A stretch of 33,786 bases of DNA from JBCCFW01 sp039029535 (GCA_039029535.1 JBCCFW010000075.1:1-33786); one strand, 5' to 3'. Numbered from the stretch's first letter, positions 15,203-23,633 are shown. Translations and numbers: made by a program. Notes: generated from the sequence alone by a model not told the origin.

Positions 15203-16434
15203 CAGCCGAAGTTCACCCCATCGTCGACAAGTTCGCGTCCGGCTCGGTGCCCGATCCGCTCAAGGGAGCGGCGGCCCGGGGCGCCCTTCCGCTGCCCCCC
15301 AGCGACCTCCTCCTGGTCCTCTTCCACCTGCGCGCCGAAGAAGATCTCCAGGACGACGTTCGACGCACCCTGGCCGAAATGGAGGTCGACCACCTGAAGG
15401 GCGTGGCCGACGACCCGGAGTCGTCGCACGAACTGCTCGACTTCCTCGCGCGGTCGAGCGCGGACCGCGAGCCGGTTCTCGAGGCGCTGCTCCTCAACGC
15501 CGAGCTCCCCGATGCGACGGTCGTCGGCCTCTCCACCGGCCTGTCGCCCAGCCTGCTCGAGCTCCTGGCCCTCAACCAGGTGAGGCTCGTCCGGTCGCCG
15601 CAGATCATCCAAGGGATGCTCCAGAACCCACGTGTCACGCTCAGCGTGCGACGTCGGCTCAAGGAGGTCTGGGAGCTCCATCAGGCCACCCAGCCGCCCC
15701 CGTCGCCCTCCACCGCGGCCGCGCGGCCGGCGGCGCCCGCTCCGGCCCAGGCCGAGCCCTCAGCCGAGGCGGCCGCTGCCCCGGCCGCGCCCACGGCCGA
15801 GACCGCGGCTCCCGCCGAGCCGGCTGCCGCTCCTGCGGAGGCCCCTGCCGAGCCGGCTGCCGCCGAAGCCGCGGCTGCCAGCCCGGCCGCCGCCGCGACG
15901 CCCACCGAGCTCAGCGAGGACGACCTGGCGGAGCTGGACGACCTCGATCAGCTCGGCGAGTCGACCCTCGACGCCAAGATCATCGAGGAGCTCCAGGAAG
16001 AAGACGCCCCCGAGGAGGAGCTCCGGCTGGCCCAGCGTCTCCTGATGATGAGCGTGGCCGAGAAGGTCCAGCTCGCCCTCAAGGGTGACCGGGGTGACCG
16101 CGGCCTGCTCATCCGGGACGCCTCGAAGATGGTGCAGGAGGCGGTGGTCAAGTCGCCCAAGATCACGGAAGATGAGGTCGAAAAGATTGCGAACATGCGG
16201 AGCATCAGCGCTGATGTCCTCCGGATGATCGGGGGAAACCGCGAGTACACGCGGAATTACTCGACCGTCCTGGGCCTGGTGAAGAATCCGCGGACCCCCG
16301 TTCCGGTCGCCCTTCAGCTCATGCCTCGGCTCCAGACCCGGGACCTGAAGTTCATGCTGAAGGACAAGAACATCGCCGAGGGCATCCGGCGGCAGTGTCG
16401 AATCACGATTCAGAAGCGGGATCAGAAGAAGTAA
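15199..16434 (+). CDS. Helical-repeat protein B with Ala/Pro/Glu linker
   Basis: The product has 411 aa. The GTG start lies in the GTGA overlap with the RodZ-like gene. The N-terminal module (about 1-160) has helical repeats (LLLNAELPDATVVGL, IIQGMLQNPRVTLSVRRRL). A linker of about 80 residues (165-240) is almost pure Ala, Pro and Glu. The C-terminal module (about 255-411) is homologous to protein A: LMMSVAEKVQLALKGDRGDRGLL, ITEDEVEKIANMRSISADVL, VKNPRTPVPVALQLMPRL. It has no signal peptide or transmembrane segment. The unusual composition of the linker matches the tail of the S2 protein further right, which suggests a lineage trait. It may act as a flexible adaptor beside RodZ; that is inference. 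Confidence 0.7.
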   Translation: MTAEVHPIVDKFASGSVPDPLKGAAARGALPLPPSDLLLVLFHLRAEEDLQDDVRRTLAEMEVDHLKGVADDPESSHELLDFLARSSADREPVLEALLLNAELPDATVVGLSTGLSPSLLELLALNQVRLVRSPQIIQGMLQNPRVTLSVRRRLKEVWELHQATQPPPSPSTAAARPAAPAPAQAEPSAEAAAAPAAPTAETAAPAEPAAAPAEAPAEPAAAEAAAASPAAAATPTELSEDDLAELDDLDQLGESTLDAKIIEELQEEDAPEEELRLAQRLLMMSVAEKVQLALKGDRGDRGLLIRDASKMVQEAVVKSPKITEDEVEKIANMRSISADVLRMIGGNREYTRNYSTVLGLVKNPRTPVPVALQLMPRLQTRDLKFMLKDKNIAEGIRRQCRITIQKRDQKK

Positions 16435-16470
16435 ACCGGGGACCATTTTGGGCCGCCGACCACGCCTTGG

Positions 16471-16499
16471 TTGACTGCCCCGCTTCGTCCTCGCATCAT
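16471..16499 (+). promoter_or_regulatory. Sigma70-type promoter for the PP2C phosphatase gene
   Basis: TTGACT (16471-16476) and CATCAT (16494-16499) are separated by 17 bp, a good -35 and a moderate -10. Transcription would begin near 16507, about 45 nt before ATG 16552. A GGCCC-CCCT-GGGCC hairpin (16520-16533) lies in the leader. This suggests phosphatase and ruvB have their own promoter. Confidence 0.45.
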
Positions 16500-16551
16500 T
16501 GAACCTTCATTTTCGCCGTGGCCCCCCTGGGCCCTGGCGGGAGGTCTTCGG

Positions 16552-17319
16552 ATGGGCTTGCTCTTTGCCGGCAGGACGGACGTCGGCCGCAAGCGAGAGC
16601 ACAACGAGGATTCGCTCCTCCTCAACGAGAAGCACGGTCTCTTCACCATCGCTGATGGGATGGGCGGCCATGCTTCCGGGGAGGTTGCGTCCAAGCTCGC
16701 CGTCGACGTCCTCAACGAATTCATCGAGATCTCGGGGGACGACTCCGACATCACCTGGCCCTTCGAGTTCGACGAGGGCGTCTCGATGGAGGCCAACCGG
16801 ATCTTCACGGCCATCAAGCTGGCCAACATGAAGATCATCGAGGTCACCCAGGAGCGGAAGGAGCTCGAGGGGATGGGCACCACGCTGGTGACCCTCCTCG
16901 TCCAGGGCGAGCACGCCTACATCGGTCACGTCGGTGACTCGCGGGCCTATCTCGTCCGGAACAACGAGCTCTCCCAGCTCACCTCGGACCACTCCTGGGT
17001 CAACGAGCAGATGAAGCTCGGTGTCCTCACCAAGGCCGAGGCGCGGAACCACCCCTACCGGAACGTGGTCACGCGGGCCCTCGGCGGCCGCGAGGTCATC
17101 AAGGCCGACCTCGCCTGCGAGAAGCTCCAGCCCAACGACATCATCCTGCTCTGCTCGGACGGGCTGAACTCGATGATCGACGACGACCGCATCCTCGAGA
17201 TCATCCTCGGCCAGACCGACGACCTCGAGGCCTGCTGCCAGGCCCTGGTCGAGGCGGCCAACAATGCCGGTGGCGACGACAACATCTCGGTGGTCCTGAC
17301 GCGGTACGCGCCGAGCTAG
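16552..17319 (+). CDS. PP2C-type serine/threonine protein phosphatase
   Basis: The product has 255 aa, the size of bacterial Stp/PppA-like phosphatases. PP2C motifs appear in order: GRTDVGRKREHNEDS (residues 7-21), ADGMGGHASGE (34-44) with the metal-binding Asp35, and GMGTTLVTLLV. HVGDSRAYL, LTSDHSWV and a final GGDDNISVVLTRY follow. These residues bind two metal ions that activate water to remove phosphate from Ser/Thr. ATG 16552 follows GGGAGG (16539-16544) by 7 nt. The ruvB start is 28 bp downstream. No Ser/Thr kinase is in the window, so the target is unknown; in other bacteria such phosphatases counter Hanks kinases. Confidence 0.92.
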   Translation: MGLLFAGRTDVGRKREHNEDSLLLNEKHGLFTIADGMGGHASGEVASKLAVDVLNEFIEISGDDSDITWPFEFDEGVSMEANRIFTAIKLANMKIIEVTQERKELEGMGTTLVTLLVQGEHAYIGHVGDSRAYLVRNNELSQLTSDHSWVNEQMKLGVLTKAEARNHPYRNVVTRALGGREVIKADLACEKLQPNDIILLCSDGLNSMIDDDRILEIILGQTDDLEACCQALVEAANNAGGDDNISVVLTRYAPS

Positions 17320-17347
17320 GAGTCCCGGTGTTCCTGGCACCGCCCAG

Positions 17348-18433
17348 TTGATCGGCGACGCCCCCGGCCAGGGTTCCGGCGCGACGCCGCCCGCCGGCTC
17401 CTCCCGCCTCATCGACGGCCGCATCGGCTCGGGCGATCGCGCGGAGGTCGCCCTCCGACCTCGGACCTTCGACGACTACGTGGGCCAGTCCCGGGTGAAG
17501 GAGAACCTCCGGGTCTTCATCCGCGCGGCGACCGAGCGGGGCGAGGCCCTCGATCACGTCCTTCTCCACGGGCCGCCGGGGCTCGGCAAGACGACCCTGG
17601 CGCACGTCATCGGTGGTGAGGCAGGAGTGAAGGTCCGCACCACCAGCGGACCCGCCATCGAGAAGCCCGGTGACCTCGCGGCGCTGCTGACCAACCTCGA
17701 TGCCCGGGACGTCTTGTTCATCGACGAGATCCACCGGCTGTCGACGGTGGTGGAGGAGACGCTCTACCCCGCCCTCGAGGACTTCCACCTCGACCTCGTG
17801 ATCGGCCAGGGCCCCACCGCCCGCTCGGTGAAGTACCCCCTGCCGCCGTTCACGCTCATCGGGGCCACCACGCGGCTCGGTCTCCTCACCGGTCCGCTGC
17901 GGGCGCGCTTCGGCGTGACCCATCAGCTCGAGCCCTACGACATCGAGGAGCTCGTCTCCATCGTGCGACGCAGCGCCGAGCTCCTGGCCGTGAAGGCCGA
18001 CGAGAAGGGGCTGCACGAGATCGCGCGCCGGTCCCGGGGCACCCCGCGGGTCGCCAATCGCCTGCTCCGGCGCGTGCGCGACTTCGCTCAGGTCGACGGC
18101 GACGGCGCCATCACCCTCGAGCTGGCCCGCACCGCCCTCGAGCGGCTCGAGATCGACGACCTCGGTCTCGACCTGGCGGACCGCCGTCTCCTCCGCACGA
18201 TCCACGACCACTTCCGTGGGGGGCCCGTCGGGCTCTCGACCCTCGCGGCGGCGCTGGGCGAGGAGAAGGACACCATCGAGGACATCCAGGAGCCGTACCT
18301 CATCCGGCTCGGTCTCCTCGAGCGCACGGCCCGCGGGCGCTGCCTCACGGCCTCGGGCATCGAGCTCACCAAGGGCCGGCTCGGTGGCGAGTCCGCCTCG
18401 CTGCCGCCCGGCGGGCAAGACCGTCTCTTCTGA
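17348..18433 (+). CDS. ruvB: Holliday junction branch migration ATPase RuvB
   Basis: The product has 361 aa, a normal RuvB length with a slightly long N-terminus. It is the AAA+ motor of the RuvABC complex that drives branch migration at DNA junctions. Walker A is GPPGLGKTT (75-83), Walker B is LFIDEIHR with Asp126-Glu127, sensor 1 is IGATTR, and the arginine finger lies in PLRARFG. The C-terminal winged helix has the GPVGLSTLA and EPYLIRLGLLERTARGR blocks. The start is TTG 17348, since no in-frame ATG or GTG precedes the conserved part. The gene lies 28 bp after the phosphatase gene. ruvA and ruvC are not adjacent, unlike the common ruvA-ruvB arrangement. Confidence 0.95.
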   Translation: MIGDAPGQGSGATPPAGSSRLIDGRIGSGDRAEVALRPRTFDDYVGQSRVKENLRVFIRAATERGEALDHVLLHGPPGLGKTTLAHVIGGEAGVKVRTTSGPAIEKPGDLAALLTNLDARDVLFIDEIHRLSTVVEETLYPALEDFHLDLVIGQGPTARSVKYPLPPFTLIGATTRLGLLTGPLRARFGVTHQLEPYDIEELVSIVRRSAELLAVKADEKGLHEIARRSRGTPRVANRLLRRVRDFAQVDGDGAITLELARTALERLEIDDLGLDLADRRLLRTIHDHFRGGPVGLSTLAAALGEEKDTIEDIQEPYLIRLGLLERTARGRCLTASGIELTKGRLGGESASLPPGGQDRLF

Positions 18434-18445
18434 GTCCCCCTCCAG

Positions 18446-18466
18446 GCCGAGACGAGTCGCGTCGGC
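18446..18466. terminator. Candidate hairpin between convergent ruvB and the glycan operon
   Basis: GCCGA (18446-18450) pairs with TCGGC (18462-18466) across an 11-nt loop that can pair a few more bases. It fills most of the 33-bp space between two convergent stop codons (18433 and 18467). There is no T-tract, so it is a weak candidate. Confidence 0.3.
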
Positions 18467-19048
18467 TCAGGGGCGACCCGGCCTGGGTGGCGTGCCCATC
18501 ACCGGCGTGACCGGCGGAGGGGGAGGCGGGGCTTCACCAGATGCGCCCTCGCGCGGCGTGTCCAGGCGTGCCTGACCACGCAGCACCGAGTAGAGGCTGG
18601 GGGCGGTGCGAGGCGAGGCGGCCGTGCGCCCTGCACCGATGCCGATCCGACGCTTGCCGGTCGGGGCGGTGGCGGGATCGAGGTGGAGGTCCGGGAGGTC
18701 GAGGGCGATCTTCGGCGGCCGCGATCCCGGAGCGTTGGCGATGGGCAGCCCGTTGACGAGACGGTAGCCGCCGCCCTGGGCCGTCGCGGCGGTGGCCAGC
18801 CCCGCCAGGGGCGTCCCGTCGCTGTTCTCGATGCGCTTGATGAGATGCCGGGGCAGGGAGATCCGACGACGCTCGCCGAGCACCAGCCGGACCATCCCGT
18901 TTTCCTCGACGTGCTCGACGACGTCCAGCCGACGACCCGTCTGCAGGACGACCCGGAACGGAGTCTCGGGCGGTGGCTCGACCGTGCCGCCGAGCTCGAC
19001 GTCACCGCCCACGGCCAGGGTGGCGAGGAGGACGAGGGTCGAGATCAC
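18467..19048 (-). CDS. Small exported hypothetical protein, last gene of the glycan operon
   Basis: The product has 193 aa. GTG 19048 overlaps the stop of the GH113-like gene as GTGA (19045-19048), which decides the start; the open frame continues upstream within that gene. The protein begins with a hydrophobic signal-like stretch (VISTLVLLATLAVGG). A beta segment follows (FRVVLQTGRRLDVVEHVEENGMVRLVLGERRRISLPRHLIKRIE), reminiscent of a small SH3-like fold. The second half is Pro/Gly-rich and ends in a PPPPPP tract. I do not recognise a family. Its place suggests it acts outside the membrane with the hydrolase, which is inference. Confidence 0.6.
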   Translation of the reverse strand: MISTLVLLATLAVGGDVELGGTVEPPPETPFRVVLQTGRRLDVVEHVEENGMVRLVLGERRRISLPRHLIKRIENSDGTPLAGLATAATAQGGGYRLVNGLPIANAPGSRPPKIALDLPDLHLDPATAPTGKRRIGIGAGRTAASPRTAPSLYSVLRGQARLDTPREGASGEAPPPPPPVTPVMGTPPRPGRP

Positions 19049-20184
19049 GAGCCGGGTCGGGTCCCGGGGGTGGTGGGAGTCGGGGCCGGCGTGACCGCGG
19101 GCAGGAGCTCGAGGAGGGGGTCGGCGTCCGCACCGCCCCAGGCCCGACGCAGGCTCTCGGCCGCGGGCTTCCCCCGCGGCGTGTAGCCGGTGTCGCCCTC
19201 GCCACCTTCCCCACGCCACTGGTAGAAGAAGATGCCGGCCACCTCGCGCCGGCTCTGCCAGGCCTCGAGGAAGGCCTCGTAGCAGCGCTGCTGGGCTCGT
19301 CCGTCGTAGTCCTGCACTTCGAGGTAGTTCCAGGCGTCCTTCTCGGGTCGGACCACGGAGCGGTAGCCGACCTCGGTGAAGAGGATCCTCCGTTGCTGGC
19401 TCCGCTGCCAGGGGAGGAGGGTCTCCTGGAGCCGTCGCCAGGAGTGAACCAGCTCCGCCTTCGGCGTGCCCGCGCTCTCAGCGAGGTCGTGGTAGGCGTT
19501 CATGCCGATGACGTCGATGAGGTCGGTGATCCGCCCCTGGGAGGTGTGGTCCCAGTTGAACGAGTAGGTCATCAGGCTGGGCGTCATCGCCCGGGCGCGT
19601 TGGATCAGGCGAGCCCAGTTGGCGCGCTGGTCCTCGGTGGAGCAGAGCTCGGAGCCGACCGAGAAGATCTCGACGCGGTGCTTCGCCGCCAGCTCGGCGT
19701 TCTTGAGGATGAAGGCCTCGTAGGACTTCCACCAGGCGCGCCAGCTCTTGGGCTCGATGGCTCCGCGCCACTCGCCGTCCCGGGTCTCCTCGAGGAAGAG
19801 ACTGGGCATGAGGACGATGCCGAGCCCGAGCTCGCGAGCCGTCGCCAGCGCGTGGTCGAGCCGCTCCGGCGAGGGGGTCAGCCAGGAGCGTGGTCCGACC
19901 TCGGTGGAGCGCACGTCCTTCATGACCTCCTGGACGATGATGAGCACGTGGTCGGCACCGAGGGCCGCGATCTCCTCGAGCGCCTGGACGTAGCTGTCGC
20001 CGTCGTCGTCCGAGTAGATGCCCAGGACCATGCCGCGGACGGGCGGTCGATCCGCGATGGCGCGGGCGCGGCCCTCGGCCCGGGTCTTCGCGTCCTGGAT
20101 GAGCGGCCCATCGCTCGATGCCGCGGGGCCAGCGAGCGCGAGAGCGGCGAGCGCCGCGACGACGACTCCGGCTGCGTGTCTCAC
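19045..20184 (-). CDS. Secreted GH113-like glycoside hydrolase
   Basis: The product has 379 aa, with a signal peptide at 1-24. It is a (beta/alpha)8-type glycoside hydrolase resembling GH113, a family known for beta-mannanases. Expected motifs are FSVGSELCS with the acid/base Glu179, the strand IDVIGMNAY, and ILFTEVGYRS with the nucleophile Glu271, plus IFFYQWRGEG at the end of the barrel. GTG 20184 overlaps the kinase stop (GTGA, 20181-20184), which decides the start. The substrate cannot be read from the sequence. With a sugar kinase and two glycosyltransferases upstream, it may trim the glycan the operon makes. A Pro/Thr-rich tail of about 20 residues ends the protein. Confidence 0.75.
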   Translation of the reverse strand: MRHAAGVVVAALAALALAGPAASSDGPLIQDAKTRAEGRARAIADRPPVRGMVLGIYSDDDGDSYVQALEEIAALGADHVLIIVQEVMKDVRSTEVGPRSWLTPSPERLDHALATARELGLGIVLMPSLFLEETRDGEWRGAIEPKSWRAWWKSYEAFILKNAELAAKHRVEIFSVGSELCSTEDQRANWARLIQRARAMTPSLMTYSFNWDHTSQGRITDLIDVIGMNAYHDLAESAGTPKAELVHSWRRLQETLLPWQRSQQRRILFTEVGYRSVVRPEKDAWNYLEVQDYDGRAQQRCYEAFLEAWQSRREVAGIFFYQWRGEGGEGDTGYTPRGKPAAESLRRAWGGADADPLLELLPAVTPAPTPTTPGTRPGS

Positions 20185-21242
20185 GAAACACCTCCCGAGG
20201 CCGCGGCGGCGCGGCCGTCCTGGACCAGCACTCCCTCGGCCTCGGGAGCGGCGTCCAGCACGCGACCTCCCGCGCCTTCGAGAGCTGCGACGAGCTCGGC
20301 ACGCGCCTCGACCTTCGGAGGCAGGGCGATGAGGCAGCCGCCGCCCCCGGCGCCGCACACCTTCGCCCAGCCACCGGCCTCGCGCGCCGCACCGATGAGT
20401 CGCTCGATCTCGTCGCAGCTCACGGCGTCGGAGAGTCGGCGGCGTGAGCTCCACTCGGTGTCGATGGCGTGACCCAGCGCGGGCAGGTCGTCTTCGGTGA
20501 GCTTCGGGTCCGAGAAGCGCTCGCGGAGCTCGCGGGCCGCCGCGGCGATCGCCTCGAGGGCGCTGGTGGTGGGCTCGCGATCGTCGACGCGTGCCTGAAA
20601 CACCGACCAGTTGTTCATCCCCGAGTGGTGCGTGACCGTGCTGTCGACCACGACCAGCGCCCGACCCAGCAGCTCGAGGCCGACCGGTGGGAGGCCGCGA
20701 CGCACGGTGCCCTCGATGCCGTGCTCGAGCACGGACAGGCCACCACACCAGGCCGACCAGTGATCCTGCGTGCCTGCCGGTTTCCCGAGCACGCGGGTCT
20801 CGAGGTTGCAGGCGATGCCCACGGCCTCGGTGGGCGTGAGCTCGCGGCCCCGCCGTCGGGCAGCCGCAGCGATCAACGCCATGACCAGCGCCGAGGAGCC
20901 ACCGAGCCCGGAGTGACGTGGTGCCTCGCTCCAGGTGCGGCAGGTCATCGGTCCGAGCTCGAAGTGCGCGGCCACCACCCCGGCGAGCGTGAACTGCGGC
21001 GGGAGCTCCCGCTCGGGGCGGGCGGGGAGCTCGGGCAGCTCGAGCCGCGAGCCGCCGTCTGGATCCTCGAACACCCAGCTCCCGTCGTCTCGGTCGACGA
21101 GCTCGCAGCCCGCGCGCAGGCCGACCGCCAAGTTCACCGTGACCGCCTCGGTGACCAGCTGGCTGAGCGGCCAGAGGTCGAGGGTGCCGCCGGCCAGGTC
21201 GACGCGGCAGGGGGCGGTGGCGTGGAGGGTGGTCGTGCTCAC
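20181..21242 (-). CDS. GHMP-family sugar kinase (heptose/fucose kinase-like)
   Basis: The product has 353 aa from GTG 21242. GHMP motif 1 is at the N-terminus (CRVDLAGGTLDL), the ATP-binding loop is HSGLGGSSALV, and motif 3 is KVCGAGGGGCLI near the end. The form with RxDLAGG and GTQDHW resembles D-glycero-D-manno-heptose 7-phosphate kinase (HddA) and fucokinase-type enzymes more than galactokinase. It should phosphorylate a sugar or sugar phosphate in the cytoplasm to supply an activated donor. It starts 4 bp after the GT39 gene stop and its stop overlaps the GH113-like gene. The frame extends upstream to 21332 inside the GT39 gene, but the conserved part begins near GTG 21242. Confidence 0.8.
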   Translation of the reverse strand: MSTTTLHATAPCRVDLAGGTLDLWPLSQLVTEAVTVNLAVGLRAGCELVDRDDGSWVFEDPDGGSRLELPELPARPERELPPQFTLAGVVAAHFELGPMTCRTWSEAPRHSGLGGSSALVMALIAAAARRRGRELTPTEAVGIACNLETRVLGKPAGTQDHWSAWCGGLSVLEHGIEGTVRRGLPPVGLELLGRALVVVDSTVTHHSGMNNWSVFQARVDDREPTTSALEAIAAAARELRERFSDPKLTEDDLPALGHAIDTEWSSRRRLSDAVSCDEIERLIGAAREAGGWAKVCGAGGGGCLIALPPKVEARAELVAALEGAGGRVLDAAPEAEGVLVQDGRAAAASGGVS

Positions 21243-21246
21243 GGGC

Positions 21247-22905
21247 TCAGTCTCGGTTTTCGTAGCGGAGGAGGCGGACCTCGCGGCTGCCCACGCGGCC
21301 CTCCTTGACGATCTTCGGTGGTCGGGCGCCATCGGGCACGACCTCGGGGAACGGTTCGTAGATCAGCAGGTGGGCCGGTCGGTCGACCTCGGTCAGCCAG
21401 GCCGCCAGGGCGCCGGGCTTCTCCGACTCGCCGGGGACGTAGGTCAGCTTGCGGTCGGCGTAGTAAGCGTAGCCGGCCCGGAAGCGACCGTAGGTCCCCA
21501 CCGGTCCCTCCGAGGCGAGCTCCGCGACAGCAGCGCCGAAGGGCCGGGCCGACTTGAGGGGATCGAGCTTCGGGAGCACCGCCGCGAGACCGAGGAACAC
21601 GGCGCCCGTGGAGAGGGCCAGAACGGTGGCCGTCCGCGGCACCGACCAGCGCTGCCAGAGCGCGCGGCCGAGCAACCCCGCGGCGACGAGGACCAGAGCG
21701 CTCATTCCCAGGACGCCGCCGCGCAGGTCGGGCACGAGGCTCAGGGTGTCCTCGCGGGCGACCACGTCCGACCAGGCCAGGCCGGCGACGAGGAGGACGA
21801 CGCCGAGCAAGAGGAGGCCGGCGCAGGTGAGCCAGCCGGACCAGCGGAAGCCGGGAGCGTCGGGGTCGCGATCGGGCGAGGCCAGCCAACGTCCGAGGAG
21901 CAGTGCCACCGCCGGGTAGGACGTGAGCAGGTAGAGGTTCCGCTTCTCGATGATGATCGACAGCACGACCAGGGGCACGAGCCACCAGGACAGCAGGAAG
22001 AGGTCGGCGGGACTCCGGTCGCGCTGGCGGATCGCGGCGACCAGGGCCACGACGAACCACGGGCTCCACGGAGCGAGGTCGGCGGGCAGGCCGACGAGAT
22101 AGTGCCAAGGCGGCCGGACGTGATGCCGGCCCGACGAGGCCCGCTCGACGACGTGCTCGTTGAGGATGGACCAGGGCTGGTAGTCGGCCAGCAGGGCGCT
22201 CGGGACCAGCCACGCGGCGAGCGCCAGCACCAGGGCGAGAGCCATCCAGCCGAGCCCGAGACCGCCGCTGCGCTCCTCCTTCAGCCGTGGATGGAAGAGC
22301 AGCACGGCCGCGGCGGCGGCGACCGGGAGGAAGAGCACGGGACCCTTGGTCATGACTCCGACGGCCAGGAAGACCCCGGCCAGCATCGCCGGCCCGAGCG
22401 TGCGAGCGGCCCGGCGGCTCCGTTCGTGAGCGACCCACAGGCTCCAGAGCGCACCGACCGTGCAGCAGGTGAGCAGGACGTCGAGGCAGACTCGGCGGGT
22501 CAGCCACGCGATCAGGAAGGTCGTCGCGAGCACGAGCCCGGTGAGGAGGGCGCGGGTGCCCGGGTCGCTGCCGGCGTGGGGCAGGCGTCGGGCGAGGTCC
22601 CAGCACAGGCCGACCATGAGAAGGCCGGCCAGCAGGGACGGGAGGCGGGCGGTGAGCTCGGTGACGCGGCCGGCCGGCCACGACAGCACGGCCGCCGACC
22701 AGAAGTAACCGGGGGGCTTGTCGCGGTACGGCTGGCCGTTGACGTGGGGATGGCCCCAGTGACCGTCGAGCAGCATCTCCTGGGCGGCCAGCGCGTAGCG
22801 GTCTTCGTCGGGGGCCCAGAAGTCCCGTGCCCCCGCGAGCGGGAACGAGATCAGGACGGCGAAGACGAGAGTGAGGAGGAGCGAGCGTCGGGGCGCGAGG
22901 GTCAC
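21247..22905 (-). CDS. GT39/ArnT-like polyprenol-phosphate-sugar glycosyltransferase
   Basis: The product has 552 aa with about 11-12 predicted membrane segments. The first periplasmic loop has the PMT/ArnT signature FWAPDEDRYALAAQEML, whose acidic pair is catalytic in the family, followed by GQPYRDKPPGYFW. A soluble C-terminal tail (about 455-552) is typical of the ArnT type. The enzyme transfers a sugar from a polyprenol-phosphate donor to a lipid or protein on the periplasmic side. GTG 22905 overlaps the stop of the GT2 gene (22902-22905, GTGA), so the donor-making and donor-using enzymes are translationally coupled. Acceptor and sugar are unknown. Confidence 0.87.
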   Translation of the reverse strand: MTLAPRRSLLLTLVFAVLISFPLAGARDFWAPDEDRYALAAQEMLLDGHWGHPHVNGQPYRDKPPGYFWSAAVLSWPAGRVTELTARLPSLLAGLLMVGLCWDLARRLPHAGSDPGTRALLTGLVLATTFLIAWLTRRVCLDVLLTCCTVGALWSLWVAHERSRRAARTLGPAMLAGVFLAVGVMTKGPVLFLPVAAAAAVLLFHPRLKEERSGGLGLGWMALALVLALAAWLVPSALLADYQPWSILNEHVVERASSGRHHVRPPWHYLVGLPADLAPWSPWFVVALVAAIRQRDRSPADLFLLSWWLVPLVVLSIIIEKRNLYLLTSYPAVALLLGRWLASPDRDPDAPGFRWSGWLTCAGLLLLGVVLLVAGLAWSDVVAREDTLSLVPDLRGGVLGMSALVLVAAGLLGRALWQRWSVPRTATVLALSTGAVFLGLAAVLPKLDPLKSARPFGAAVAELASEGPVGTYGRFRAGYAYYADRKLTYVPGESEKPGALAAWLTEVDRPAHLLIYEPFPEVVPDGARPPKIVKEGRVGSREVRLLRYENRD

Positions 22906-23633
22906 GGGGTGGGCTCGATCTCTTCGTGCTGAGGGTGGGCCGCGCGCTTCTTGAGCCAGCGCACCGCGAGGACGTCCGCGAGCCCGCGGCCCAAGCGGTT
23001 GCCGACACCGTACTTCGCGACGCCGGCATGGCGAGGGCGGTGGCCGATGGGGATCTCGCCCACGCGGTGACCGGCCATCTCCATCAGCTCGGCGAAGTAG
23101 CGGTGGGAGCCCTCGAAGGGGAGCCAGGCCGGGAGGCAGCGACGACGCAGCACGCGGACGCCGGTGCCCGCGTCGCGGATGGTGCTGCCGAGCAGCCGGC
23201 GACGGACACCGTTGCCGATCCGGGACGAGAGTCGCTTGAGCCCCGAGTCGTTGCGATCACGGCGCCAGCCGTTGACCGCGTCGAGGGCGTCATCGGCCAG
23301 GAGCGTCTCGTAGCAGCGCAGGAGATCCTCAGCCCGGTCTTGCAGGTCGCCGTCGAGGGTCCCGACCACGGCGCCGCGGGCGTGGGCGAAGCCGGTCAGG
23401 AGGGAGGACGACTTGCCGTGGGGAGGTCCCTTGGTGACCACCCGGAAGCGGGGGTCGCGGCGGGCCCAGGCGAGCATCTCCTCCCGGGTCCCGTCCGAGG
23501 AGCCGTCGTCGACGAAGACGACCTCGAAGGGACGCGCACCCAGGGTCTCGACGATCTCGTGACCGAGGGGGGTGATGTTGCCTTCCTCGTCGCGGGCGGG
23601 GACCACGACGGAGAGGTCAGGAGGTGGGGACAC
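22902..23633 (-). CDS. GT2 polyprenol-phosphate sugar synthase (DPM1-like)
   Basis: The product has 243 aa of the GT-A fold. It starts with SVVVPARDEEGN, has the nucleotide site FVDDGSSDGT, and the metal-binding GTLDGDLQ motif. A basic C-terminus ends in LKKRAAHPQ without the two membrane helices of ArnC-type proteins. The family makes polyprenol-phosphate-mannose or a similar donor from a nucleotide sugar. Its place directly before a GT39 enzyme that uses such donors strongly supports this. The GTG start at 23633 gives a normal family N-terminus; no strong ribosome site precedes it. It is the first gene of the operon 23633-18467 and diverges from the pilO gene across 169 bp. Confidence 0.87.
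   Translation of the reverse strand: MSPPPDLSVVVPARDEEGNITPLGHEIVETLGARPFEVVFVDDGSSDGTREEMLAWARRDPRFRVVTKGPPHGKSSSLLTGFAHARGAVVGTLDGDLQDRAEDLLRCYETLLADDALDAVNGWRRDRNDSGLKRLSSRIGNGVRRRLLGSTIRDAGTGVRVLRRRCLPAWLPFEGSHRYFAELMEMAGHRVGEIPIGHRPRHAGVAKYGVGNRLGRGLADVLAVRWLKKRAAHPQHEEIEPTP

Noticed and set aside
15681..15905. Ala/Gly-rich minus-strand frame opposite the linker of helical-repeat protein B
   Set aside because: It is simply the antisense of an Ala/Pro/Glu repeat and has no independent start signal.
20935..22932. Plus-strand open frame opposite the GT39 gene
   Set aside because: It is highly charged low-complexity sequence antisense to a clear multi-pass membrane protein.
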